Origin: Muricoccus harenae
Lineage (GTDB): Bacteria > Pseudomonadota > Alphaproteobacteria > Acetobacterales > Acetobacteraceae
Assembly: GCF_009848505.1 (NCBI RefSeq)
Contig: NZ_WWDL01000032.1
Location: 6,211 to 67,715, forward strand
Direction: 5' to 3'
Length of the DNA: 61,505 nt
The notes below the pieces were generated by a model. It had not been told where the DNA came from, made no database searches, and saw nothing but the letters and a program-made list of their open reading frames with translations. The translations under genes were made by a program, and so were the position numbers. Shown here one piece after another: positions 28,776 to 37,572 of this stretch. Every line of letters begins with the position of its first letter. Within the stretch, counting starts at the first letter, position 1.

Positions 28776-28810
28776 GAGGCGAGGCGAGGCGAGGCGAGGC
28801 GAGGCGAGGC
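28776..28810 (+). repeat. Pentanucleotide simple repeat (GAGGC)7
   Basis: Seven perfect copies of GAGGC between the convergent ends of prpB and hemW. It is non-coding here. Confidence 0.95.
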
Positions 28811-28905
28811 GTGCGGCCGAGGGGCCTGAGCCCCGGACCCCAGGCGGCCCGCCTCCGGCCTAGGAACGTGTCCCGCGACGGAGCCGGTTCAGCCCCGGGG
28901 CAGAA

Positions 28906-30099
28906 TTACCGCAGCAGCACGGGCAGCAGGGCATCCAGCCGCAGCCGCCCTTCCATCGTGGCCTGGAGCCGCCCGTCCGGCAGCCAGCGCAGATAGCCTT
29001 CCTCCTGCAGCGCCTCGAGCATTGCGCGGTCCACCACCGCATCGAAGTCCTGCCCGCTGCGCGCGGCGATGCGCGCGGGATCGATGCCCTCGGAGAGGCG
29101 CAGCCCCATCAGCATGGCCTCGCGGCCGCGGTCGACGGCGGAGAGGGCTTCCTCCTCCACCCGCGCATGCCCGTCCCGCTCCACCCGTTCCAGCCAGATC
29201 TCCGGCGCGCGGTGGCGGCGGGCGGCGAGGATGGCGCCATCCCGCGTCAGCCGCTGATGCGCGCCGGCGCCGATGCCGAGGTAATCGGCATAGCGCCAAT
29301 AGGCCAGGTTGTGCCGGCTCTCGGCGCCGGGTTTCGCGTAGTTGCTCACCTCATAGGGCAGCAGGCCGAACCGCGCGGCCTCCTCGGCGGTCGCGGTGTA
29401 GAGTGCGGCCGCGTCGTCGCCCTCGGGCAGGTGGAAGGCGCCGCGCGCATGCTCCGTGGCGAAGCGCGTGCCCGGCTCGACCGTGAGTTGGTAGAGCGAG
29501 AGATGGTCGGCGGCGAGCGCCAGGGCCCGGCGGAGCTCCTCGCGCCAGGCGGCCTCGCCCTGGCCCGGGCGGGCGTAGATCAGGTCGAAGGAAAGGCGCG
29601 GAAAGGTCTCGCGGGCATGTTCCAGCGCCGCGATGGCCTCATTGGCGGAATGGTTGCGGCCGAGGAAGCCAAGCGAGGCCGCATCCAGCGCCTGCACGCC
29701 GAGCGAAAGGCGGTTCACCCCCGCCGCGCGGAACTCACGGAGCTTGCCGGCCTCCACGCTGGTGGGATTCGCCTCCAGCGTGATCTCGAGATCGGGTTCC
29801 GCCTCGAACAACGCCCGGGCACGCTCGATGAGCGCCGCGACGGCCCCGGGCGGCATCAGGGAGGGCGTGCCCCCGCCGAAGAAGATCGAGCCCAGGCGGC
29901 GGCGCCCAGCGCGGGCGGCCTCATGCTCCAACTCCGTCAGCAACGCGCGGCCATGGCGCGCGGCGTCCACGGCCGGGCGCACATGGGAGTTGAAGTCGCA
30001 ATAAGGGCACTTGGCGGCGCAGAAGGGCCAGTGGATGTAGAGGGCCAGCGACTCCGCCGTCTGCGTGGCGGGGCGGTCCAGGGCAAGTGTCTCGGTCAC
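28906..30099 (-). CDS. hemW: HemW-like radical SAM haem chaperone
   Basis: 397 aa from the GTG at 30099. It is a coproporphyrinogen-oxidase-like radical SAM protein. The motif ALYIHWPFCAAKCPYCDFNS has C-x3-C-x2-C but lacks the extra Cys of true HemN; FFGGGTPSLM and NRLSLGVQALD follow the family. HemW binds haem and is thought to deliver it. The frame is open well upstream, but homology starts near residue 18, and GTG 30099 is the only reasonable start. It is 15 nt from the divergent YbaK-like gene, so each promoter must lie inside or very near the other gene. Confidence 0.87.
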   Translation of the reverse strand: MTETLALDRPATQTAESLALYIHWPFCAAKCPYCDFNSHVRPAVDAARHGRALLTELEHEAARAGRRRLGSIFFGGGTPSLMPPGAVAALIERARALFEAEPDLEITLEANPTSVEAGKLREFRAAGVNRLSLGVQALDAASLGFLGRNHSANEAIAALEHARETFPRLSFDLIYARPGQGEAAWREELRRALALAADHLSLYQLTVEPGTRFATEHARGAFHLPEGDDAAALYTATAEEAARFGLLPYEVSNYAKPGAESRHNLAYWRYADYLGIGAGAHQRLTRDGAILAARRHRAPEIWLERVERDGHARVEEEALSAVDRGREAMLMGLRLSEGIDPARIAARSGQDFDAVVDRAMLEALQEEGYLRWLPDGRLQATMEGRLRLDALLPVLLR

Positions 30100-30114
30100 G
30101 TGGGGGATATGGTC

Positions 30115-30615
30115 ATGGCAGGGGGTGAGGGGGAAGGTGGCTCGGTGGGCCGCGTGCGTGCGGCGCTGCGTGCGGCCGGGCATCCGGATGAGCTTCAGGA
30201 ATTTCCCGAGGGTACGCGCAGCGCGGCGGACGCCGCCGCCGCCGTGGGCTGTTCCGTGGGGCAGATCGCCAAATCCGTGATCTTCCGCGGCACCGGACCG
30301 GACGGAACGGAGCGGCCGGTGCTGGTGGTCGCCAGCGGCGCGCATAACGTCGACCCGGCCCGGGTGGCGGCGCTGACCGGCCTGTCCATCGGCCGCGCGG
30401 AAGGCGCCTGGGTGCGCTCGGTGACCGGCTTCGCCATCGGCGGCGTGGCGCCACTCGGCCATGCCACCGCGCCCGTGGTGCTGGTGGACGAGGCGCTCTT
30501 TGCCCATGGCGAGGTCTGGGCTGCCGCCGGCAGCCCGCGCCATGTCTTCGCCTCCACGCCGGAGGCGCTGCTGCGGGTGAGCGGCGGGATGCGGGCCGTG
30601 GTGGCGGCGGGCTGA
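30115..30615 (+). CDS. YbaK/EbsC-family aminoacyl-tRNA deacylase-like protein
   Basis: 166 aa. The domain covers nearly the whole chain: TRSAADAAAAVGCSVGQIAK, SVIFRG, VLVVASGAHNVDPARVA, TGFAIGGVAPLGHA and VWAAAGSPRHVF. These free-standing editing domains hydrolyse mischarged aminoacyl-tRNAs; the specific tRNA is not predictable. ATG 30115 is chosen because GGGGG lies 8 nt upstream; ATG 30109 is possible. A stem (TCGGACC...GGTCCGA, about 30630-30651) follows the stop and may terminate transcription. Confidence 0.82.
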   Translation: MAGGEGEGGSVGRVRAALRAAGHPDELQEFPEGTRSAADAAAAVGCSVGQIAKSVIFRGTGPDGTERPVLVVASGAHNVDPARVAALTGLSIGRAEGAWVRSVTGFAIGGVAPLGHATAPVVLVDEALFAHGEVWAAAGSPRHVFASTPEALLRVSGGMRAVVAAG

Positions 30616-30830
30616 GCCGCCCAGGCTGAGTCGGACCTCTTCCGGGGTCCGATCCGGCACCCCGATCTGGCCAAGGTTGCGCATCGGGCGCAGGAAGAGC
30701 ATGGCCGGTTGAACGGCCCACCCGGAGTGTCCCGTCCCTGTCCGCCTCGTCCTCCCGGCCCCTCCCGCCTGACATCCCCCCGGACGGACTTCCGCTGCCC
30801 CGCCGCCACTGGGCCACCGCCGCCGTCGCC

Positions 30831-32132
30831 ATGGGCATCATGATGTCCGTGATCGACAGCACCATCGGTGCCGCGGCGCTGCCCACCATCGCGCGGGCCC
30901 TGAACACACCCCCCGCCGAAGCCATCTGGGCTACCAATGCCTATCAGCTCGCCGTCACCGTCTCCCTGCTGCCGCTGGCGGCGCTGGGGGAGATCGTGGG
31001 CTACCGGCGGGTCTATCTGAGCGGGCTGGTCCTCTTCACCATCGCCTCGGTCTTCTGCGCCATGGCGACGAGTTTCGACGGGCTGGTGCTGGCCCGGGCC
31101 TTCCAGGGCTTCGGCGCGGCCGGGCTGATGAGCGTGAATTCGGCGGTGATCCGCTTCATCCAGCCGCGCGCCCGGCTGGCGCGGGGCCTGGGCCTCAACG
31201 CCATGGTCGTCTCCACTGCCGCGGCGGCGGGGCCGACGGTGGCGGGGCTGATCCTGGCGGTGGCCGACTGGCCCTGGATCTTCGCGGTGAACGGGCCGAT
31301 CGGCCTGGCGGCGCTGGCGCTCGGCTGGCGCTCCCTGCCCGAAAGCCCGCGCGGGCGGCAGCGGTTCGATGTGCTGAGCGCCCTGCTGTCCGCCGCCACC
31401 TTCGGCATGCTGATCCTCGGCTTCGACTCCCTGGCACATGGTGGCGAGGCCTGGATGGCGCTGGCGCAGGTGGCGGTGGGGGTGGTGGCGGGGGTGTGGC
31501 TGGTGCGGCGGCAGACCGGCGTCGCGCGGCCGCTGCTGCCGGTGGACCTGCTGCGGATCCCGGTCTTCTCCCTCTCGGTCGGCACTTCGCTCTGCTCCTT
31601 CATGGCGCAGAGCCTCGCCTTCTCCTCGCTGCCCTTCCTGCTGCAGACCGGCTACGGCTTCTCCGTCTTCCAGGCGGGGCTGCTGACCATCCCCTGGTTC
31701 CTCGCCACCGCCACGGCCGCGCCCCTGTCCGGGCGGCTGCTGGACCGCATCCCGGCCGGGGTGCTGGGCGGGGTGGGGCTGGTCATGATGTCGGCGGCGC
31801 TGGGCCTCCTCGCGCTGCTGCCGAACGCGCCGCATCCGGTGGATATCCTCTGGCGCATGGCACTGGGCGGCTTCGGCTTCGGGCTGTTCCAGACGCCCAA
31901 CAACCGCACCATGGTCGGCGCCGCCCCGCCAGAGCGCGCGGGCGGGGCAAGCGGGATGCTGAGCACCGCCCGGCTGCTGGGGCAGACCTCGGGCGCGGCC
32001 ATGGTGGGGCTGGTGCTGGGATGGATGCCCGGCATGCCGATCGGCGGGCCCAAGCTGGCGCTGACCCTGGGCTGCGGGATGGCGGCGCTGGGGGCGATCG
32101 TCAGCCTGCTGCGGCTGCGCGTCCGAAGCTGA
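30831..32132 (+). CDS. MFS drug exporter (DHA2/EmrB-like)
   Basis: 433 aa with many hydrophobic helices. It begins MGIMMSVIDSTIGAAALPTI, with the D-S-T-I motif of the first helix of DHA2 exporters (VLDSTIVNVALP in relatives). The motif-C-like segment in helix 5 (AAAGPTVAGLIL) and WPWIFAVNGPIGL are typical. The ATG at 30831 is the first standard start; homology may begin about 10 residues earlier (PRRHWATAAVA), where only a CTG would serve. Substrate unknown. Its end is 15 nt from the convergent RraA-like gene. Confidence 0.82.
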   Translation: MGIMMSVIDSTIGAAALPTIARALNTPPAEAIWATNAYQLAVTVSLLPLAALGEIVGYRRVYLSGLVLFTIASVFCAMATSFDGLVLARAFQGFGAAGLMSVNSAVIRFIQPRARLARGLGLNAMVVSTAAAAGPTVAGLILAVADWPWIFAVNGPIGLAALALGWRSLPESPRGRQRFDVLSALLSAATFGMLILGFDSLAHGGEAWMALAQVAVGVVAGVWLVRRQTGVARPLLPVDLLRIPVFSLSVGTSLCSFMAQSLAFSSLPFLLQTGYGFSVFQAGLLTIPWFLATATAAPLSGRLLDRIPAGVLGGVGLVMMSAALGLLALLPNAPHPVDILWRMALGGFGFGLFQTPNNRTMVGAAPPERAGGASGMLSTARLLGQTSGAAMVGLVLGWMPGMPIGGPKLALTLGCGMAALGAIVSLLRLRVRS

Positions 32133-32147
32133 GGGCGGTTCCAGGCC

Positions 32148-32822
32148 TTATCGCCGCTCCCGCTCCTGCAGGGCGAAGTAGCCATGGGCGGCGCGGGCCT
32201 CGGCGAGTTCCGCGCCGCCCCGGACCGCGTCCTGGATGAGGGCTTCCTTCGCCCCGATCCGCTGCACGATCTCCAGAGTGGGCACCGCCGCCTCGCGCGG
32301 GACCACCACCACGCCGCCGTCATCGGCGCAGATCAGATCCCCCGCCTCCACCCGGATGCCGCCCAGGGCGATCGGCACATTGGTGGCCTCCAGCTGCCAG
32401 CGGTCCTTGCCCGTGCGCATGAAATGGGCACGCGACCAGATCGGGTAGCCAAGCGCGCGGCTCTCGCCGATGTCGCGGTTGGCGCCGTCGATGACCGTGC
32501 CGGACAGGCCGGCGCGCTTCGCCGCCTCGGTGAGGATGTTGCCCCAGGCCGTGCAGTCGGTGCGCCCGCGCATGTCGAGGGCGAGGACGTCGCCGGGCGC
32601 GGCGAGGTGGAGGAAATCGCCCATCGTGCCGCGCCGCGTTCCGACGGGCAGGTAGGCGAGGGTGACGGCCTGCCCCGCCATGCGGGCGCCGGCCAGCATG
32701 GGGCGCAGCCCTTCCACTGCGCCCTCGATTCCCTGGCGGTCCAGCGCGTCGGAAATGGCGGAGCTGGGCAGGTTGCGGAAGGCGGCGACGATCGCGGGAT
32801 CGAGGCGGGGGAAGCTGTCCAT
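32148..32822 (-). CDS. RraA-like / 4-hydroxy-4-methyl-2-oxoglutarate aldolase family protein
   Basis: 224 aa from the ATG at 32822. It shows SSAISDALDRQGI at the N-terminus, GTVIDGANRDIGE (Arg/Asp that hold metal and pyruvate in HMG aldolases) and VEAGDLICADDGGVVVVP. The family includes oxaloacetate decarboxylase/HMG aldolases and the RNase E inhibitor RraA; catalytic residues favour an aldolase or decarboxylase. The start is 4 nt past the stop of the Bug binding-protein gene, so they form one operon, suggesting the bound ligand is a carboxylic acid processed here. Confidence 0.82.
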   Translation of the reverse strand: MDSFPRLDPAIVAAFRNLPSSAISDALDRQGIEGAVEGLRPMLAGARMAGQAVTLAYLPVGTRRGTMGDFLHLAAPGDVLALDMRGRTDCTAWGNILTEAAKRAGLSGTVIDGANRDIGESRALGYPIWSRAHFMRTGKDRWQLEATNVPIALGGIRVEAGDLICADDGGVVVVPREAAVPTLEIVQRIGAKEALIQDAVRGGAELAEARAAHGYFALQERERR

Positions 32823-32826
32823 CGGT

Positions 32827-33816
32827 TCAATCGGCCTTGATCTCATGTTCCCGGATCACGCGGGACCAGAGCCCGGCCTCGCGTTCCACCAGCTCCGTCA
32901 GCGCCGCGGCATCACCCAGGATCAGGCGCGCCTGCTGCGTCTCCGTCATGGTGGCGCGGACCCGGTCGCCGGAATAGGCGGCGCGGAGCGCCCCGGCGAA
33001 GCGGGCGACAATGGGGGCAGGAACGCCGGCCGGGCCGAAATAGCCCCACCAGGCGCTGGCGACCACGTCCCGGTAGCCATCCTCGGCCGCGGTTGGCAGG
33101 CTGGTCAGGGCTGGGATGCGCTCGGCGCCGGTCTGGGTGATGGCGCGCAGCCTTCCATCGGCGATGGCAGGCGCCATGAGGGCGGCGCTGCCGATCATCA
33201 GGTCCACGCGCCCGCCCAGCGTATCGGTCATGGCCGGGCCGCCGCCGCGATAGGCGACATGCACCATCCGCACCCCCGCCCGTGCCGCCAGCAGCACCAT
33301 CACCAGATGCCCCAGCGTACCGCTGCCAGTGGAAGCGAAGGTGACGGTCTCGGGCCGCGCCTTCGCGGCTGCGATCACTTCCGCCAGACTGCGGAAGGGC
33401 GCGTCCGGCCGCGCCGCGAGCACATAGGGCGCGCTGCCGACGAGGAAGGCCGGGGTGAAATCCGTGCGCGTGTCGAAGGAGAGGTTCGGCACCAGGGCGT
33501 TCATCATCGGGTGCCAGTCGAAGGTGATGAGCCAGGTGTTGCCGTCTGCCGGCGCCTTGGCGACGACGCCGGTGCCGATGCTGCCGGCGCCGCCGCTGCG
33601 GTTCTCGATCACCACCGGCACGCCCAGCTCCGCTGAGAGGGCAGGCGCACCCAGCCGCGCCACCGCATCGATGGATCCGCCCGGCGGGACCGGGACCACC
33701 AGCCGCACAGGGCCATTCGGCCAGGATTGCGCCGAGACCGGGCGTGCCAGGGCCGGGGCGGCCAGCATGGCAAGGGCGGCGCGTCGGCCAGGGCCGACTC
33801 CGTGACGCGGCGGCAT
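32827..33816 (-). CDS. Bug/TctC-type tricarboxylate-transporter substrate-binding protein
   Basis: 329 aa from the ATG at 33816, with AGGAA 5 nt upstream. It has a signal sequence (RRAALAMLAAPALARPVSAQ) and then the Bug body: VRLVVPVPPGGSIDAVAR, VVIENRSGGAGSIG, VVAKAPADGNTW and VHVAYRGGGPAMTD. These are periplasmic binders of small carboxylates or amides. No TctAB membrane genes adjoin it, as is usual for orphan Bug proteins. It is upstream of, and 4 nt from, the RraA-like gene. Confidence 0.88.
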   Translation of the reverse strand: MPPRHGVGPGRRAALAMLAAPALARPVSAQSWPNGPVRLVVPVPPGGSIDAVARLGAPALSAELGVPVVIENRSGGAGSIGTGVVAKAPADGNTWLITFDWHPMMNALVPNLSFDTRTDFTPAFLVGSAPYVLAARPDAPFRSLAEVIAAAKARPETVTFASTGSGTLGHLVMVLLAARAGVRMVHVAYRGGGPAMTDTLGGRVDLMIGSAALMAPAIADGRLRAITQTGAERIPALTSLPTAAEDGYRDVVASAWWGYFGPAGVPAPIVARFAGALRAAYSGDRVRATMTETQQARLILGDAAALTELVEREAGLWSRVIREHEIKAD

Positions 33817-33978
33817 GGGCGTTCCTCGTTCCTGTTCGTTGCGGCAAGAAAAGGCTACGACGCCGGAATTGCCAAGGCTTCCTACCCCAGGGCCCGAAGG
33901 GCGTGCCGGCCCCCGCGTTACCACCCGACACGATCCTTGATTTCGACCCTTCGCCCGCTTTGCGCTAAGGGGCGCCTC

Positions 33979-35142
33979 ATGCCGCAAGACGCTCCCTCCC
34001 TCCCTCCCATCGCCCTGTTCGACGTCCGCGCCCAGCAGGCGCTGATCCGACCGGAGATCGACCGGCGCATCGCCGCCGTGCTCGATTCCGGACGCTTCGT
34101 GCAGGGGCCTGAAGTGGAGGAGCTGGAGAAGGGGCTGGCCGCCTTCGCCGGGGTGGGCCATTGCGTCGGCGTCTCCTCCGGCACGGATGCGCTGCAGATC
34201 GCCATGATGGCCGAGGGGATCGGGCGCGGGGATGCCGTTTTCCTGCCCGCCTTCACCTACACGGCCACCGCCGAGGTGCCGCTGGTGCTCGGCGCCACGC
34301 CGGTCTTCGTGGATGTGGACCCCGCGACCTTCAACATCGACATTGCGGATCTCCGCCGCCGCATCGCCCTGGTGAAGGCCGAGGGCAAGCTGCGCCCCCG
34401 CGCCGTGGTGGGCGTGGACCTGTTCGGCCTGCCTGCCGACTGGCCCGCCATCGAGGCAATCTGCGCCGAAGAGGGCATGTTCGCCCTGGACGACGCCGCC
34501 CAGGCCTTCGGCGGCGTGCTGAAGGGCCGGCGGCTCGGCGGCTGGGCCGGGGCGGCGGCGTTGTCCTTCTATCCGACCAAGACGCTCGGCTGTTACGGCG
34601 ATGGCGGCGCGCTGCTGACGAACGACGCGGAGAAGGCCGATCTCTACCGCTCGCTCCGCACCCATGGCGAGGGCAAGACCCGCTACGAGGTGATGCGCAC
34701 GGGCATGAACGGCCGGCTAGACACGATCCAGGCCGCCATCCTGCTCTGCAAGCTGCCGCTGATGGAGCAGGAGCTGGCCGCCCGCACCCGCATCGCCGGC
34801 TGGTACGATGCAAGGCTGGCCGGAAAGGTGCAGACCCCCGCCCGGCTGGAGGGCGCGGAGAGCGCCTTCGGCCTCTATTCCATCCTGCTGGCGGATGAGG
34901 CGCAGCGCAGCCGGGTGCAGGAGGCCTGCAAGGCCCGCGGCGTTCCCACGGCGGTCTATTACCCGCTGCCGCTGCACCACCAGCCCGCCTATCGCGAGGC
35001 CCATGCCGCGGCCATTGGCCAGGTGCCGCCGCTGCCGGTCAGCGAAAGCCTGTGCAAGCGGATCCTGGCCCTGCCGATGCATCCTTACTTGGACGAGGCC
35101 CAGGCGTTGCGGGTGACGGAGGCGGTGACCGCCGGACTTTAG
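33979..35142 (+). CDS. DegT/DnrJ/EryC1/StrS-family sugar aminotransferase
   Basis: 387 aa. PLP fold type I enzyme acting on nucleotide-linked keto-sugars. It has GVSSGTDALQIAM (phosphate binding), FALDDAAQAFG and SFYPTKTLGCYGDGGA with the PLP lysine. Its final part (PLPVSESLCKRILALPMHPYL) is the family C-terminal signature. The role is in making an amino sugar for lipopolysaccharide or exopolysaccharide, but no other sugar genes adjoin it. The start at 33979 follows AAGGGGC. Confidence 0.87.
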   Translation: MPQDAPSLPPIALFDVRAQQALIRPEIDRRIAAVLDSGRFVQGPEVEELEKGLAAFAGVGHCVGVSSGTDALQIAMMAEGIGRGDAVFLPAFTYTATAEVPLVLGATPVFVDVDPATFNIDIADLRRRIALVKAEGKLRPRAVVGVDLFGLPADWPAIEAICAEEGMFALDDAAQAFGGVLKGRRLGGWAGAAALSFYPTKTLGCYGDGGALLTNDAEKADLYRSLRTHGEGKTRYEVMRTGMNGRLDTIQAAILLCKLPLMEQELAARTRIAGWYDARLAGKVQTPARLEGAESAFGLYSILLADEAQRSRVQEACKARGVPTAVYYPLPLHHQPAYREAHAAAIGQVPPLPVSESLCKRILALPMHPYLDEAQALRVTEAVTAGL

Positions 35143-35270
35143 GGTCCATCACCGGGCCCTGCGCCCTGGCCTCGTCAGGCCCGTAACGCCGCGCCGCCCT
35201 TCCGAACGAGCCAGGGGGCGGTCGGCCTGCGGGTCGAGCTGCGAACCGGGCTGAGGCCGGGAGTGGCGCT

Positions 35271-36680
35271 CTATGCTGTCCGCTTGCGCAGGAAGGTGGC
35301 GCGTTCCGCCGGCTCGGCGATGCGCTCCGCCAGGCGGTTCCACAGCTCCTCGGCGGTGGCGGCGGACGCAGCCTCCCGCTGCACCAGGATGCGGCTGATC
35401 GGGCCGAGATGCGGCAGCAGCGCTGCCGTCGCGGCCGCCAATGTCTCGGGCGGCAGACTCGCCGGGGTGGGGCTCGCGGTGGCGGGTGCGGCACGGCTGA
35501 CCGAAGGCGGGCCGGCCATGGACCCGGCCCGCGACGCTTCGGTTTCGCGCTGGGCTTCCTGGCGGAAGCGGCGGCGCTCGGTCTCCTCGCCGATGTTGAG
35601 GGCCAGGCTGTCGCAGAGCGCTTCGAGGCTTCCGGCCCCGCGCGCCGCGCTCGCCACCAGCCGCGGCGCGATGGGGCCGACATAGGGGGCAAGCCGGCGG
35701 GCAAGCCGGCCGAGCGTCCCCTCGTCGAAGGCTTGCGGGGAAAGGGGCGTGAACGGGCGCGCGAAGATGGGCGCGGGGCGCGGGGCGAGAACGGTGCCGT
35801 CATCCGGCGGCGCATCGAGCCCGGCGCGCAGGGCCGCGGCCATGGCATCCGCGCTGGGGAAGCGATCCTCGCGGTTGCGGGCCAGGCTGCGCCCGATAAC
35901 CTGGGCGAGGCCGGGCGCGGCCGCCAGGACGTTATCCGGCAGGCTGGGCGGCGGACCATCCAGGATCTTGCGCGTCACCTCGATCTGGCTGCGGCCGTCA
36001 AAGGCGCGGCGCCCCGCCAGCAGCTCGAAGAGCAGCACGCCGGTGGAGAAGAGGTCTGCCCGTCCGTCCACCGGCTCGCCCAGGCATTGCTCGGGCGACA
36101 TGTAGTTCGGCGTGCCAACCACGTCGCCGACCTGGGTGACATCCGAGCCCTCGATCCGCGAGATGCCGAAATCGGCGACCTTGGTGGCGCCGTTGCGGGC
36201 GAGGAGGATGTTGGCGGGCTTGATGTCCCGGTGCACCACGCCGTTCGCATGGGCGCAGGCCAGTGCCGCGAGGATGGGCTGCACCAGCGCCGCCGCCTCG
36301 GGAATGCTGGGGCGGAGGCCGCCGCGCAGCGCCTCCTTCAGGCTCGTTCCCTCCACATATTCCATCACCAAGAAGGGATGGCCCTCATGCAGGGCATAGT
36401 CGTGGACGGCGACGATGTTGGGATGGCTGCATCGGCCGGCGGCCTGCACTTCATGCTCGAAGCGGCGCAGGAAGTCCGCGCGCTCCGCCGAATCGAGCAG
36501 CTCCGTGGAGACGAGCTTGATGGCGACGATGCGCCCGATGGCCGGATCGCGCGCCTTGAAGATCAGCCCCATGGCGCCCCGGCCGATCTCGCCCTCGACG
36601 ACGTAGCGGCCGATGCGCCGGGGCTCGGTTCCCGTCTCGTTCAAGGTCGTGTCACGGCGTGCCGAGCATCCGCATGGCAT
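35271..36680 (-). CDS. Serine/threonine protein kinase with helical C-terminal repeats
   Basis: 469 aa. The kinase domain is residues about 22-285: glycine-rich loop GEIGRGAMGLIFKA, AIKLVS (VAIK lysine), HRDIKPANILL (catalytic loop), ADFGISR and GTPNYMSPEQ. All catalytic residues are kept. The C-terminal part has two similar 50-residue helical units (LARRLAPYVGPIAPRLV... and ALLPHLGPISRILV...) joined by a proline-rich linker. No transmembrane segment is seen, so it is cytoplasmic. The start ATG overlaps the haem-sensor gene by 29 nt; a TTG at 36644 would leave an 8-nt gap and is a credible alternative. It lies directly downstream of the sensor and pseudo-caspase genes. Confidence 0.87.
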   Translation of the reverse strand: MPCGCSARRDTTLNETGTEPRRIGRYVVEGEIGRGAMGLIFKARDPAIGRIVAIKLVSTELLDSAERADFLRRFEHEVQAAGRCSHPNIVAVHDYALHEGHPFLVMEYVEGTSLKEALRGGLRPSIPEAAALVQPILAALACAHANGVVHRDIKPANILLARNGATKVADFGISRIEGSDVTQVGDVVGTPNYMSPEQCLGEPVDGRADLFSTGVLLFELLAGRRAFDGRSQIEVTRKILDGPPPSLPDNVLAAAPGLAQVIGRSLARNREDRFPSADAMAAALRAGLDAPPDDGTVLAPRPAPIFARPFTPLSPQAFDEGTLGRLARRLAPYVGPIAPRLVASAARGAGSLEALCDSLALNIGEETERRRFRQEAQRETEASRAGSMAGPPSVSRAAPATASPTPASLPPETLAAATAALLPHLGPISRILVQREAASAATAEELWNRLAERIAEPAERATFLRKRTA

Positions 36681-37527
36681 TGTCCAGGCTGCGGCGCATC
36701 AGGTTGAAGGAGCGCGCGAGGGAGGAGATCTCGTCATTGCCCGGGGGCTGGTATTCCGGGACGTTCTCCTCGCCTTCCGAAACCGACTTCGCCAGGGCCG
36801 AGATGCGCCGCACCGGGCGCACGATCAGCAGGTGCAGCATGATGTTGAGGGCGATCAGCATCAGCAAAAAGACGCCCGAGAGGCTGATCAGGAAGGTCTG
36901 CAAGGAATCGTTCGCGCGCTTCATCGCGACCTGAAGCGGCACGGAGACGATCTGCGCGCCGATCACGTCGTTCAGCGCCCAGCCGAAGCCGTTGGAGGGG
37001 CCGTAGAGGTCCACCATGGTGCGCGGCGCATTGGCCGGGGTGGAGTGGCAGGTGAGGCAGGCGGGATCGGTGATCCGGAAAGGCTTGGCGAAGGTCAGCA
37101 CCGGGCCGGTCACGGTATCCCGCTGGCCGACCAGCTCCGTCAGCCCTTCATCTCGCTTGAAGCTGTTGATGATGTCGGCTTCCCAGTCGGTCGCGCGGTC
37201 CGACGGATTGGTCGGGTTCAGCGCGGCTTCCTTGTAGGCATAATCCGGATAGTCGCCCCGCAACCCGCGGAAGACGGTCTGTGCCGCGAAGGAGGGGACG
37301 GTGTGCGGCAGGAAGCGCGTCGCCATCTGGTCCGACAGCAGCGGGGTAAGCTCCGTCGAGGTGTAGCCGCGCACGGCGCTGGCGTTGCGCATGATCATCA
37401 GCGCCTCGTTGAAGGTGCCGCGCCGCGCCTCCTCCACCGCGATCCGGTGGAAGACGACCGAGGCGATCCCGAGGCCGGCGACGAAGGTGCCGATCATGAC
37501 GAGGTTGAACTTCGTGCGCAGCTTCAC
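36652..37527 (-). CDS. Membrane c-type haem sensor, DUF3365/Tll0287-like domain with HAMP
   Basis: 291 aa from a GTG at 37527, with AAGGGA about 8 nt upstream. It has an N-terminal membrane helix (LVMIGTFVAGLGIASVVF), a periplasmic Tll0287-like domain with a single CLTCH haem-binding motif at about residue 183, a second helix (FLISLSGVFLLMLIALNIML), and then a HAMP linker (VRPVRRISALAKSVSEGE...GNDEISSLARSFNLM). No catalytic output domain follows, so it may act through the adjacent kinase. Covalent c-haem in the periplasm suggests a redox or gas signal. Operon with the kinase (overlap) and pseudo-caspase (45 nt). Confidence 0.83.
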   Translation of the reverse strand: MKLRTKFNLVMIGTFVAGLGIASVVFHRIAVEEARRGTFNEALMIMRNASAVRGYTSTELTPLLSDQMATRFLPHTVPSFAAQTVFRGLRGDYPDYAYKEAALNPTNPSDRATDWEADIINSFKRDEGLTELVGQRDTVTGPVLTFAKPFRITDPACLTCHSTPANAPRTMVDLYGPSNGFGWALNDVIGAQIVSVPLQVAMKRANDSLQTFLISLSGVFLLMLIALNIMLHLLIVRPVRRISALAKSVSEGEENVPEYQPPGNDEISSLARSFNLMRRSLDNAMRMLGTP

Positions 37528-37572
37528 CTGGATTTCCCTTCCGGCGCCGCGATCGGGCGCTGTGTCATTCCG

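Noticed and set aside
29167-30114. Plus-strand extension of the YbaK-like gene
   Set aside because: It is the antisense of hemW; a ribosome-binding site and homology point to 30115.
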